Assembly: GCA_015061745.1 (NCBI GenBank)
Contig: SUWB01000004.1
Location: 1-47,882, forward strand
Length of the DNA stretch: 47,882 nucleotides
From: Lentisphaerota bacterium
GTDB lineage: Bacteria; Verrucomicrobiota; Lentisphaeria; Victivallales; Victivallaceae
Reading direction: 5' to 3'
The notes beneath the pieces were generated by a model that ran no database searches, was not told where the DNA came from, and was given only the letters and a program-made list of their open reading frames with translations. Below are positions 14,194-23,129 of the stretch, piece by piece (the first letter of the stretch is position 1; every line of letters begins with the position of its first letter). The position numbers and the translations under genes were made by a program.

Positions 14194-17100
14194 TTACCTT
14201 CTTTCAGCAGCTTTTTTGATAATATTCATCAGATGCCGCAAACGCAGTTCCGGCGTGTCACAATAATTGATCCGGGGAGCTGTTCCGTCAGCAAGACGGA
14301 AAATAGTTCCACCTGGATTATTCAACAAAACTCTTCCGTTGACGACAGAAAGCTGCCGGTAATCTGCCAGGGCCGTGAGGAGTTTGATACGGGTGACCGC
14401 AAGCAGGTTTTTGACAGGATCCGGAAGTTTTCCGTAGCGGTCTCTGAGTTCAATGGCAAAATCATCGAGAGCTGTTTCGCTTTGCAGTTTTCCCAATTTC
14501 CGGTAGGCATCAAAACGGAGTCTGTCACAGGAAATATATTCAGCAGGAATGTTGCAGCAGAGAACACCCGGCTCATTAGTGCGTAATGCGTAGGAGATAA
14601 AGTCGATATGGACTTCAGCTTCCGGCAGCAGGTCGAGTTTTTTCCCTGAAAGAATAGCAACTTCCTGTTTCAAAAGCTGGCAGTAAAGGTCAAATCCGAT
14701 GGCATTCAAATGGCCGGATTGTTCCGCTCCCAGCAGATTGCCTGAACCGCGGATTTCCAAGTCGTGAAGTGCCAATTGAAATCCTGTTCCCAAGCTGGAA
14801 CAGCGGCGTATGGCTGCCAGACGTTTCCGGGCATCACTGCCCAAAAGCGTGTTCCGGGGCAGAAGCATATAGGCATAGGCCTGATTTTTCCATCTGCCCA
14901 CACGTCCCCGGAGCTGGTGCAGTTCCCCCAGACCGAAACGGTCTGCCCGCTCAATGATAATGGTGTTGGCATTGGGAACATCAAGGCCGGATTCAATAAT
15001 AGTGCTGCATACCAGACAGTCAATGCGGTTTTCCAGAAAATCTTTCATCACATTTTCCAGTTCCTGTTCCGGCATCTGACCGTGAGCCATAGCGAAACGC
15101 CCTTCAGGAACAAGGGTTTGCAGTTTATTCATTGTGGCATTGATCGTATTGATCCTGTTGTGCAGATAGTAGACCTGCCCCCCACGGGCAAGTTCTGCTT
15201 TGATGGCATCGGCCACCATTTCCGGAGATTCAGGAGAAATCACCGTTTTAACCGGAAGCCGCAATTTGGGAGGCGTCATCAAGGTGGTCAGATCCCGGGC
15301 TCCCGCCATCGCAAGATAGAGGGTGCGGGGAATGGGCGTGGCAGACATTGAAAGCACATCGGCTTCGGCACGGAATTGCCGCAGCCGTTCTTTGAGGTGG
15401 ACGCCGAAACGCTGTTCTTCGTCGATGATGACCAGGGCCAGATTGCGGAACTTGATACGGCTGCTGCAAAGACGGTGGGTGCCGATGACAATGTCTACGC
15501 CGCCTGCAGCAAGATGGGCGATGGTACGCTCCTGTTCGGCGGTTGAACGGAAACGGCTCAGAACTTCGATCGTAAAGGGATAGCGGGCAAAACGTTCACA
15601 GAAACTTGCGTAATGCTGTTGTGCCAGTATCGTGGTGGGGGCGATGACCGCCACCTGAAAACCACCTGAAACAGCTCTGAATGCCGCACGCATAGCAAGT
15701 TCTGTTTTGCCGTAACCCACATCTCCGCAAAGCAGTCTGTCCATTGGTTTGGCTGCTGCCATATCGTTCCAGATTTCCAAAGTACCTTTGCGCTGATCGG
15801 GGGTATCCTGAAACGGGAAGTCGTTGAGAAACATTTTTTCTGCTTCCGGATCAGGCGTCATCCGGAGACCTGAAATGGATTGCCGCATCGCTTGAAGACG
15901 CAGCATATCACTGGCATAGGAACGGACGCCCAAACCAGCTTTGATACGGGCGTTTTTCCACCGGGAGGAGTTGGGAGAGTGAAGTTTTACTTTACTGACT
16001 GCCCCTACATAACGGCTGAGATGACAGGCTTCGGTCAGAGGGATATAGATCAACTGGCCGTCCCGGTATTCCATTGCGATCACTTCACGGGAACTGTTAT
16101 TGTTTTCAAGTTTCTTGAAGCCTCTGAAAATACCGATCCCGTGGTCTATGTGAACCGCATAATCCCCCTCATCAATATCTGCCAGAGAAAATTCAATGGC
16201 AGGTGTTGGAGCTGCTTCCGGAGTGAGGGACGGCGTTTCATCGCTGCTCCCGGCAGATGAACGTTCACGGTAAAAACCAACTTCCAGCAGTTCTTTTTCG
16301 GTGATGACCAGCAAATTTTCGCGAAGCAGCGTGAACCCTGAGGAAAAAGGTGTTTCTGCAAATTCGAGCTGCGCTGCCTTGAGATGCTTGCTGCACCACT
16401 GTTTCAGCTTATCCACTCCGGACTTGTCTTTGGCCGTGAAAAGGACGAGCCCATTTGTGCCGGTGATGCTGCTGATTTTTTGTTTCAGCTCATTGAAACG
16501 GAACTGAACAGACTGTTCAATATTGCGATTGGTCTTTATAAGAGAATTTTCATAAACAGGAATAATGTCAGAAGCTGAAAATTCTTCCGGTGTTTCGTCA
16601 GGAGCAAGGTCAAAAAAGGTCTGTTCACAATCTTTATCGCGGCAGAAAACTGAAAAAAGATCAAATCTCTGCAATTCTTTTTCAGAGGCATAACGGCGCA
16701 ATATTGAACGGGATTTGTCAGGAAAAACGTTGATAAAGGTAAAGTCGCTGTTTTCAAAGTAGGCAATGGCATCGGAATCAGCCGCACCTCCTGCTGTAAT
16801 TCCGGAACGGCCGATCAGCTGGTAGGATTCCAGTTTGCCCGTGGAACGCTGAGTCTCAGGAGAAAAACTGCGCATCGTATCGATTTCATCGCCGAAGTAT
16901 TCGACCCGGCAGGGGAAATCGTGGGCGGGACTGTAAAGATCCACAATGCCGCCCCGTCTGGAAAATTCTCCGGGAACAGTGGTTTCATATTCATCATCGT
17001 AATCAAGCTGCAAAAGCTTTGCGACCAATTCTTCAGGCGGCAGCACAAGTCCGGGACGCAGTTCGATCCGGGCTGCGGCACTCCCTTGCGGATCGGGAGC

Positions 17101-17457
17101 TGCTCCCGTAAAAGCATTGACACTGCCCATAACAATGTCATAATTGCCTGAAAGGATTTTGTCCAGAGCTTGAGCACGACGGCTTTCAGCACCGGGAAAA
17201 CGCAGTTTGCCCCGTTCGGTTTCCGGAAGCAGAAGCAGATCAAGTTTTATCCCCGCTGCGGCGGCACACTGTTCCGTCAGCATAGCGAGAGTGTCGGCTT
17301 CACTGCTGCCGGGACAAATGACAATACTTTTTCTTTTGCCGGCAATATGGGCACGCAAAAGGGGCAGTGCTGCCAGTTCCGGCAGTACTGATATGGCAGA
17401 AAAAGCCCCGGATTGAGGCGAATGTAAATAATTTTCTAAAAATTTATGCCATTTCAC
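14194..17457 (-). CDS. mfd: Transcription-repair coupling factor Mfd
   Basis: A 1087-residue translocase that removes stalled RNA polymerase and recruits UvrA. The N-terminal UvrB-like region runs to about residue 300. The RNA-polymerase-interacting CarD-like segment DEGDYAVHIDHGIGIFRGF is near 430-445. RecG-like motors follow, with Walker A GDVGYGKTE near 573 and IIDEEQRFGVHLKERLR near 675, then SATPIPRTL and the TRCF domain. The start is GTG at 17457: KWHKFLENYL looks like a genuine Mfd beginning, and AAGG lies about 11 nt upstream. The frame stays open for 304 more codons to 18369, but that part is antisense to the sigma gene and Ser-rich, so it is excluded. Confidence 0.93.
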   Translation of the reverse strand: MKWHKFLENYLHSPQSGAFSAISVLPELAALPLLRAHIAGKRKSIVICPGSSEADTLAMLTEQCAAAAGIKLDLLLLPETERGKLRFPGAESRRAQALDKILSGNYDIVMGSVNAFTGAAPDPQGSAAARIELRPGLVLPPEELVAKLLQLDYDDEYETTVPGEFSRRGGIVDLYSPAHDFPCRVEYFGDEIDTMRSFSPETQRSTGKLESYQLIGRSGITAGGAADSDAIAYFENSDFTFINVFPDKSRSILRRYASEKELQRFDLFSVFCRDKDCEQTFFDLAPDETPEEFSASDIIPVYENSLIKTNRNIEQSVQFRFNELKQKISSITGTNGLVLFTAKDKSGVDKLKQWCSKHLKAAQLEFAETPFSSGFTLLRENLLVITEKELLEVGFYRERSSAGSSDETPSLTPEAAPTPAIEFSLADIDEGDYAVHIDHGIGIFRGFKKLENNNSSREVIAMEYRDGQLIYIPLTEACHLSRYVGAVSKVKLHSPNSSRWKNARIKAGLGVRSYASDMLRLQAMRQSISGLRMTPDPEAEKMFLNDFPFQDTPDQRKGTLEIWNDMAAAKPMDRLLCGDVGYGKTELAMRAAFRAVSGGFQVAVIAPTTILAQQHYASFCERFARYPFTIEVLSRFRSTAEQERTIAHLAAGGVDIVIGTHRLCSSRIKFRNLALVIIDEEQRFGVHLKERLRQFRAEADVLSMSATPIPRTLYLAMAGARDLTTLMTPPKLRLPVKTVISPESPEMVADAIKAELARGGQVYYLHNRINTINATMNKLQTLVPEGRFAMAHGQMPEQELENVMKDFLENRIDCLVCSTIIESGLDVPNANTIIIERADRFGLGELHQLRGRVGRWKNQAYAYMLLPRNTLLGSDARKRLAAIRRCSSLGTGFQLALHDLEIRGSGNLLGAEQSGHLNAIGFDLYCQLLKQEVAILSGKKLDLLPEAEVHIDFISYALRTNEPGVLCCNIPAEYISCDRLRFDAYRKLGKLQSETALDDFAIELRDRYGKLPDPVKNLLAVTRIKLLTALADYRQLSVVNGRVLLNNPGGTIFRLADGTAPRINYCDTPELRLRHLMNIIKKAAERR

Positions 17458-17468
17458 GCAAAAAGGCC

Positions 17469-17496
17469 TTGATTTTTTTTTCAAAAGTATTATAAT
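17469..17496 (+). promoter_or_regulatory. Sigma-factor gene promoter
   Basis: TTGATT (17469-17474) is followed after 16 nt by a perfect TATAAT (17491-17496). The predicted start near 17503 leaves a leader of about 75 nt. It lies just upstream of the divergent mfd start. Confidence 0.7.
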
Positions 17497-17578
17497 GATT
17501 TTTGGCGACCGAAAAAGAATGCATCGCTTCCTTATTTTTGTCGCTCTATAAATATAATATGAAACAGGAGTTAATTCA

Positions 17579-19378
17579 ATGGCAGAAAAAAAAGAAATTG
17601 AAAAAGATTTGAACAAAAAGAAGAAAAGTACCGCTCCCGCCGCTGAAAAAGTTGAAGAAGCTGTGACCGTAACCGGCGAAAAAGAAAGCAACCGCCGCAA
17701 AAAAAGTTCTGTGAAGGCAGAAAAAGAAAGTACAGCTGCTGCCGCACCTGCTCCCGCCAAGGCAAAAAAATCCGCCGCAGCTTCCAAAAGTGCCAAAGCT
17801 GAAAAAACTGCGGAAACTGAGAAAAAAGAGACCGCAGAGTCCAAAAAGAAAAGTCCGGAAAGTGCTGAAAAAGCCAAAACGGCAAAGGCTGAAAAGACAG
17901 TGAAGGCGGAAAAGGGCAAGAAAAGCTCCAGTTCTGAATCTTCTTCAGCAAAGATTAAAGCCGACACTGAAAAAGTCTCAGTGTCCGCAGCTGCCGAAAC
18001 GGCTGATGTTTCAGCTGAAAAAGTTGAAGAAAAAGCTGAAAAGCCTAAAAAAGCTCCCGCAAAAAAATCTGTAAAGAGCAAAAAAGCAGCCGCCCCCAAA
18101 GAGGAAACTGCCGAAGAACAGGTGGAGGCTGAAGAAATTGCCCCTTCTGAAACGATCCCCGTCGGCGTGCCTTTAACTTCTGTGGTTCCTTTGAGTACCG
18201 TTGTGGTGCCTGAACTGCCCGAGGACGATCTCGATGATGAAGATGAATCCCCCCGGAGAGAAGATGACGATGAGTTTGATGACGACATTGACGATGATGA
18301 AGATGACAGCGATGATGATGATATTTCCGCTTCGCCTGAACCGACGGTCCATCGTAAGCTGATCATCAAAAAAGTGTGTGCGCCGCCTGTGAAATTTCAG
18401 CCCCGTCCCAAGACGGAGGAGGAGATCGCCCGGGATCTTGCACGGCAAAGTAATCATTCGTCCGTTGTCCGCCCCCGGACCAAGCAGGAAAAGGAGTCTG
18501 CCCGGAAGACTGCATTGGATACCCGGCTTATGAACAGCGGGACAAAAAATGATACGATGAAAGTCTATATGGGGGAAATCGCCCGTATTTCTCTGGTGAA
18601 TAAAACCGAAGAAGCTGAGCTTGCCAAACAGATCCACAGTACTGACAGCAAGCAGTATGAAGATGCCCGGAATACCTTGATCAAGGCCAACTTGCGTCTG
18701 GTGGTCAAGATTGCTCACGACTTCAAAGGGCTGGGATTGCCGCTTTTGGACCTTATTTCAGAAGGCAACATCGGACTTATGCGTGCTGTTGAAAAGTTTG
18801 ATCCCAGTAAGGGAGCTAAGTTCAGCAGTTATGCTGCCTGGTGGATCAAGCAGTCTATGCGTCGGGCTCTGGCCAATCAGAGCCGTACTATCCGTATCCC
18901 TGTTCAATCTGCCGGTAAGATTTCCAAGATCAAGACTGTGCGTATGAAGCTTGCTGAAGAACTGGGTCGTGATCCTACTGACTCTGAGATCGCCGATCAT
19001 CTTGAGTTCAGCGAGAGAACCGTTGCCGGTCTCCGTCTTGCCGATCTTAAGACGATTTCTTTGCACGATCCCATTCAGCAGGGGGAAGAAGGTGAGTTCC
19101 AGGATATTATTCCCGACCGTCACGCAATGACTCCTGACCAGATCATCGGAGATGTTGAGTCTGTTTTCAGACTGCTCGATCTGCTGGATAAACTGGAATA
19201 CCGGGAACGGCGCATTCTGGAAATGCGTTTCGGTTTGCGGGGCAACCGCCCTCTGACTCTTGAGGAGGTCAGTCAGCAGATCGGCCGTACCAGAGAACGT
19301 GTCCGCCAAATCCAGAATCAGGCGTTGAACAAACTCAAGCAGCTGCTCACTGATGAGGCGGGATACAACGCCGAATAA
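17579..19378 (+). CDS. rpoD: Primary RNA polymerase sigma-70 factor with long low-complexity N-terminus
   Basis: The group 1 sigma factor. Region 1.2 (VYMGEIARISLVNKTEEAEL) begins near residue 327. Region 2 carries NLRLVVKIAHDF, the core-binding and -10 recognition helix with FSSYAAWWIKQSMRRAL. Region 4 ends with LEEVSQQIGRTRERVRQI (helix-turn-helix for -35). The first 210 residues are almost only Lys, Ala, Glu and Ser. They are followed by an Asp/Glu tract near 213-250 and a linker. No conventional region 1.1 is recognisable. AGGAG precedes the ATG. The total of 599 residues is long because of this extension. It is divergent from mfd and has its own promoter and terminator. Confidence 0.94.
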   Translation: MAEKKEIEKDLNKKKKSTAPAAEKVEEAVTVTGEKESNRRKKSSVKAEKESTAAAAPAPAKAKKSAAASKSAKAEKTAETEKKETAESKKKSPESAEKAKTAKAEKTVKAEKGKKSSSSESSSAKIKADTEKVSVSAAAETADVSAEKVEEKAEKPKKAPAKKSVKSKKAAAPKEETAEEQVEAEEIAPSETIPVGVPLTSVVPLSTVVVPELPEDDLDDEDESPRREDDDEFDDDIDDDEDDSDDDDISASPEPTVHRKLIIKKVCAPPVKFQPRPKTEEEIARDLARQSNHSSVVRPRTKQEKESARKTALDTRLMNSGTKNDTMKVYMGEIARISLVNKTEEAELAKQIHSTDSKQYEDARNTLIKANLRLVVKIAHDFKGLGLPLLDLISEGNIGLMRAVEKFDPSKGAKFSSYAAWWIKQSMRRALANQSRTIRIPVQSAGKISKIKTVRMKLAEELGRDPTDSEIADHLEFSERTVAGLRLADLKTISLHDPIQQGEEGEFQDIIPDRHAMTPDQIIGDVESVFRLLDLLDKLEYRERRILEMRFGLRGNRPLTLEEVSQQIGRTRERVRQIQNQALNKLKQLLTDEAGYNAE

Positions 19379-19392
19379 ATGAATCCGGAACA

Positions 19393-19440
19393 AAAGAGAC
19401 CTGATGAAAACGTATTGTTTTCCTCGGGTCCTTTTTTTTT
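19393..19440 (+). terminator. Terminator after the sigma gene, probably bidirectional
   Basis: GAAAAC (19406-19411) pairs with GTTTTC (19417-19422) as the inner stem and GACC with GGTC as the outer stem, followed by about ten T. An AAAAG flank on the other side allows use by the convergent channel gene. Confidence 0.85.
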
Positions 19441-19523
19441 GACTGAATAAATGAGCAAGGTAAATTTTCCCCCTGAAACATCGAAATTATCTTTCAGCAG
19501 GAAAATAACCGGAGAAAAAGTTT

Positions 19524-20177
19524 TTACTTTTTCCGAAGTTCAGACGGTGGAAAAAATTTCCTCAGGGGAACGTGGGCTTCCGGCAGACGGAACTTGTAAT
19601 GTATTGCCAGAAAACGCAGGGAAAACACAAAGGCGGAAGTGATGGCAAAGTTCAGAAACCAGGGAGTATTGACAAGAGTCAGACAGAAATAGACGAATCC
19701 CCCCAGCAGAGAGGCTGTGGCATAGAAATCACTGCGGAGGACTACCGGCACTTCTCTGACCAGTACATCCCGGATCATTCCGCCGCCGATAGCGGTAATA
19801 ACTCCGCAGAGAAGCACGCCGATGAAACTTACCTCATAACTTAATCCCTTGCTGCAGCCGATGGCAGTAAAAACTCCCAATCCCACTGCGTCGCAAAGTT
19901 GTATGATATTACGCAGGCGCATCCAGAAATGTGCTGTAAAAAAGGCAATGAGTGCAACGGCAATACAGACGCCAAGATAGGTCCAGTGCTGCAGGGCCGC
20001 CGCCGGAACCGCTCCCAGAATGGCATCTCTGGTAATACCGCCGCCCACGCCTACACAGCAGGCAAGAACAGTGACACCAAAGATATCCAGCCGCTTGCGA
20101 ACACCTTTGATAGCCCCTGTGGCAGCAAAGATCGCCGTTCCGAAAAGGTCAAGTATCAGGACGATGTTATTTTCCAA
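19524..20177 (-). CDS. TRIC-type cation channel family protein (UPF0126/YicG)
   Basis: A 217-residue inner-membrane protein with about seven hydrophobic segments and the family's internal duplication. GVGGGITRDAILG near residues 43-55 and the matching AIGGGMIRDVLVREVP near 128-143 are the two conserved glycine-rich motifs of prokaryotic TRIC homologues, which form trimeric monovalent-cation channels in studied members. A basic tail ends the protein. It is the last gene of the ffh-to-19524 run, 34 nt after the M16 protease gene. A hairpin overlapping its stop codon plus the shared terminator at 19393-19440 probably end transcription. Confidence 0.85.
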   Translation of the reverse strand: MENNIVLILDLFGTAIFAATGAIKGVRKRLDIFGVTVLACCVGVGGGITRDAILGAVPAAALQHWTYLGVCIAVALIAFFTAHFWMRLRNIIQLCDAVGLGVFTAIGCSKGLSYEVSFIGVLLCGVITAIGGGMIRDVLVREVPVVLRSDFYATASLLGGFVYFCLTLVNTPWFLNFAITSAFVFSLRFLAIHYKFRLPEAHVPLRKFFPPSELRKK

Positions 20178-20211
20178 AAGTCAAGATCTCCAGAAATTAT
20201 GAGTTGTTTTG

Positions 20212-22719
20212 TCAGATGAGTTTTCCTGCGTGAACTGTGACAGTGACAGGATCGGTGAAACTTTCACGTATGACAGCGTTGAAGCGGTCAGGCGTGTAAG
20301 AGTTGATTCTGCGGGTGATTTCTTCAAGAGCATTGGCGGATTCGCCGTAAAACATATCCAGCATTGTGAATTCCAGTGCTGAATGGGGCGATTCTGCCGC
20401 TCTTGCCAGACGGAAAAGCATTGAATCCCGGGCGGTAAAGAATTCTTCTTCAGAGATTCCTTCTGTTGCCAGACGGTGGATTTCTTCGTCAAAACATTTC
20501 TCTACATCTGCGATTTTTTGAGCTTCCGCAGCCGCAGAAAAGGCAAAAACTCCGGGATGAAATCCGCCGGCAGCTTTGGTGCCTACGGAATAAGCCAGAC
20601 TTTTATCTTCGCGGACTTGCTGAAACAATTTGGAATTCATACCGTTTTCAATCGTGTTGAGCATATGGAAGATATCGCCGGCTTCCCCTCTGAGAACGGG
20701 GATCCGCAGAAGTTTCATAACGACAGTTTGTTCTCTTTCGATGGGCAGTTCGATGAGCTGAGGAGCGGAAAGGGGCTGCGGAAGTTCGGGGAAGTGTGCT
20801 TCCCCGTTTTTCCACTGCAGAGCAGCAGAAAGATATTCGCCTTTTGCAAGGGCCGTTTCCCGGTCGATATCACCGGCAAAACCGGCAATGACTTGTTCTT
20901 TGAGAAAGAGATTTTTCCAGAATTCTGCTGCTTGTTCTCTGGTGAATGACGCAACACACTCAGGCGTTCCACGTTCACCGCAACCGTAAGGATGGGAACC
21001 GAAAAGAGCCTGGCAGCCGGCGGCAAAAGCGGCTTTTGCAGGCTTCATCTTGCGGCGGCGGAATTTTTCAAGCTGCCGCTTTTTCTCCCTTTCAAACGCT
21101 CCCTCCGGGAAGGTCGGTGCAGAGAGGATCTCTGTCATCAATTTGAACGCCTCGGAAAAGTTTTTCCGGGGAGCATTGAATTTGGCTGCAAAGGAGTTCA
21201 AACCTGTTGTAAAGGTAACATCCATACCGTTGCGGTCAAGAGCTGCCGCCAGAGCATTTTCACTGCGTTTGCCGCAGCCGTTGAGCAGGGTTTCTGCAAT
21301 ACAGTGCGATATGCCGCGCCGGTCAGGAGCTTCAAAAATGGCCCCCCCGGGAAGCAGCAGAGAGAAGCTGACCAGCTCCACTGCGTGGTCGGAACAGGAA
21401 ACCAGCTGAACACCGGAAGAAAGCTTGTCCGGAACGGCTTTGCCGCAGGCAACGGCGGAAACCTGACGGGAACGGCGGGGTTCCGGCCGCTGACGAACCG
21501 TAAGAAAGGTATCTGAATTGAGAAGTTCTGCCGCAAAGGAATGTACTTCCTCAAGTTTGAGGTGCTGCAGGGAATTCAGGGCGCAGCTTGCATAACAGGG
21601 ATCTGAATTGATCATAACTCCGTCCACCATCGCCGCAGCAATATGGGCGGGAACGCACATTTGTCTCAACTGGTCGGCATAACGCTGATTTTTTTCCCGT
21701 CGGAGTTCATCAGCAGAAATGGCTCCTCTGGCGACGGCGTCAAGTTCCCGGCGCAGCGCAGATTCCAGTTTATCCAGCTTGCCCGGCGTGGAAACTGCCG
21801 TAATCATAGGCACACTGAAGGTGCTGAAGTTTTCAAGATCAGCATCAATATTCAGAGCCAGTTCTTTTTCATATTCCAGTGTGCGGACCAGGCGGGAACC
21901 GGTGCTGCCGGCAAGAATACCGGAAATAACTTCGGCGATGACGTTGTGTTTCGGGGGCAGGGGGGGGAGCAGCAGGGCCAATTGTGAAACCGTGTCCGGA
22001 AAGACCGTTTCTATTTGCCGGGGGGCGGGAGAATCAGGAATTTCCGGGAGGGCAGGTTCATAGGGGGAACCCATTGCCCAATCCCCCAGTTTTTCTCCAA
22101 GCTTATTGTACAGCCAGTCAGGATCAACAGCTCCCACTGCAACAAAGAAACAGCGGTTGGGGGTATAGCGTTTTGCGTGATAGGCTGCTGCCATATCTCT
22201 GGTGACTGAGGCGATCATCGGCCTGTGGCCGATAATGGGGCCCCTGGCCGGATGTGTGCCGAAAAGAGCATCGAAACCGGTGAGAAACATCTTGATGGCA
22301 GGAGAGTCAAAATAGAGGTCGCACTCCCGCAATATCACATCCTTTTCTTCCGCGAAACGTTTTTCAGGCAGTTCCGGAAAACGGACCATAGAACTCAACA
22401 GGTCAACTGCCAGTTCTTTTGCTTTTTCCGGTACGCGCAGATAGTAAACAGTCCGGTCATAACTGGTATAGGCATTGATGGAACCGCCTGTTTTTTCTAT
22501 TTTTTCGCTGCCGGAACGGCCGGGAAAGCCGGCACAACCCTGAAAGAGCATATGTTCCAGAAAATGGGAAAGGCCGCATCCTGAATGTTCTCCTTCGTGG
22601 ATACTTCCGGTACGGACAGCGCATTGAAGTTCGAGGGAGGCACTTCCCGGGCGCGGCAGCACATAGAGTGCCAGGCCGTTGGGATAAGTATATGTACGGG
22701 TTTCATCAAAAAGTTTCAT
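20212..22719 (-). CDS. M16 family zinc metalloprotease, two-lobed
   Basis: An 835-residue pitrilysin/processing-peptidase relative. The inverted zinc motif HFLEH is at 52-56, with the third ligand Glu132 in VILRECDLYFD. The second half repeats the fold (SGVQLVSCSDHAVELVSFSL onward) but has GISHCIAETLLNG in place of HxxEH, so it is the inactive lobe. The usual substrate-chamber RxxSLAY equivalent is visible as REDKSLAYSVGT. No signal peptide is seen, so it is probably cytoplasmic or exported by another route. It overlaps the Minf_1886 gene by 4 nt. A peptide-clearing role in envelope or secretion maintenance is inference. Confidence 0.9.
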   Translation of the reverse strand: MKLFDETRTYTYPNGLALYVLPRPGSASLELQCAVRTGSIHEGEHSGCGLSHFLEHMLFQGCAGFPGRSGSEKIEKTGGSINAYTSYDRTVYYLRVPEKAKELAVDLLSSMVRFPELPEKRFAEEKDVILRECDLYFDSPAIKMFLTGFDALFGTHPARGPIIGHRPMIASVTRDMAAAYHAKRYTPNRCFFVAVGAVDPDWLYNKLGEKLGDWAMGSPYEPALPEIPDSPAPRQIETVFPDTVSQLALLLPPLPPKHNVIAEVISGILAGSTGSRLVRTLEYEKELALNIDADLENFSTFSVPMITAVSTPGKLDKLESALRRELDAVARGAISADELRREKNQRYADQLRQMCVPAHIAAAMVDGVMINSDPCYASCALNSLQHLKLEEVHSFAAELLNSDTFLTVRQRPEPRRSRQVSAVACGKAVPDKLSSGVQLVSCSDHAVELVSFSLLLPGGAIFEAPDRRGISHCIAETLLNGCGKRSENALAAALDRNGMDVTFTTGLNSFAAKFNAPRKNFSEAFKLMTEILSAPTFPEGAFEREKKRQLEKFRRRKMKPAKAAFAAGCQALFGSHPYGCGERGTPECVASFTREQAAEFWKNLFLKEQVIAGFAGDIDRETALAKGEYLSAALQWKNGEAHFPELPQPLSAPQLIELPIEREQTVVMKLLRIPVLRGEAGDIFHMLNTIENGMNSKLFQQVREDKSLAYSVGTKAAGGFHPGVFAFSAAAEAQKIADVEKCFDEEIHRLATEGISEEEFFTARDSMLFRLARAAESPHSALEFTMLDMFYGESANALEEITRRINSYTPDRFNAVIRESFTDPVTVTVHAGKLI

Positions 22720-23129
22720 AAAGAATTACCTTTTTTGTCAGTATCAATACAGGGCAGTTTTTCAGATTCCGGGGCGGCGGGGAGTTGTTCGTCCCAGGAG
22801 AAATTGACGTTGAAATCTTCAAGAGAATCATCCGGCGAAGCCGAAAGAAGTCCCACGCTGATCAGTAAATAAACGACTTCACCTACGTTTCGTGCTGAAC
22901 ACAACCCGAAAGAACAGAGGACTTGAGGGGCAACGACACCATATTCAAGAAAGGCGTATTCTCTGATTCCTTCAAGAAGTTCAAGGGCGGAAATATGACG
23001 GTGAGTACTCAGCTTGTCAATGGTATAAGTGACTGCCTTTGAAACAAATTGAAAACTTGCTGTTGTGTAGTTCGGATATGACAGGCGCAACTCTTTGGTC
23101 GCCTGTTCGATTTCAGGTGATATATTCAT
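22716..23129 (-). CDS. Minf_1886 family protein (TIGR04138-like)
   Basis: A 137-residue protein. YTTASFQFVSKAVTYTIDKL, then RHISALELLEGIREYAFLEYG, VLCSFGL and VGEVVYLLISVGLLSASPDD closely follow the pattern of the Minf_1886 family, a conserved hypothetical family of Verrucomicrobia, Planctomycetes and Lentisphaerae. It appears mostly helical and soluble. Function is unknown. It overlaps mlaD by 4 nt on one side and the M16 protease by 4 nt on the other, so it is translated as part of this envelope-related operon. Confidence 0.8.
   Translation of the reverse strand: MNISPEIEQATKELRLSYPNYTTASFQFVSKAVTYTIDKLSTHRHISALELLEGIREYAFLEYGVVAPQVLCSFGLCSARNVGEVVYLLISVGLLSASPDDSLEDFNVNFSWDEQLPAAPESEKLPCIDTDKKGNSL

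Noticed and set aside
17458..18369. Ser-rich N-terminal extension of Mfd
   Set aside because: It is antisense to the Lys-rich sigma gene. The GTG at 17457 has a plausible Shine-Dalgarno and starts a normal Mfd.
19451..19642. 63-residue plus-strand ORF after the sigma gene
   Set aside because: It begins after the terminator and overlaps the end of the TRIC gene in antisense. No supporting signals.
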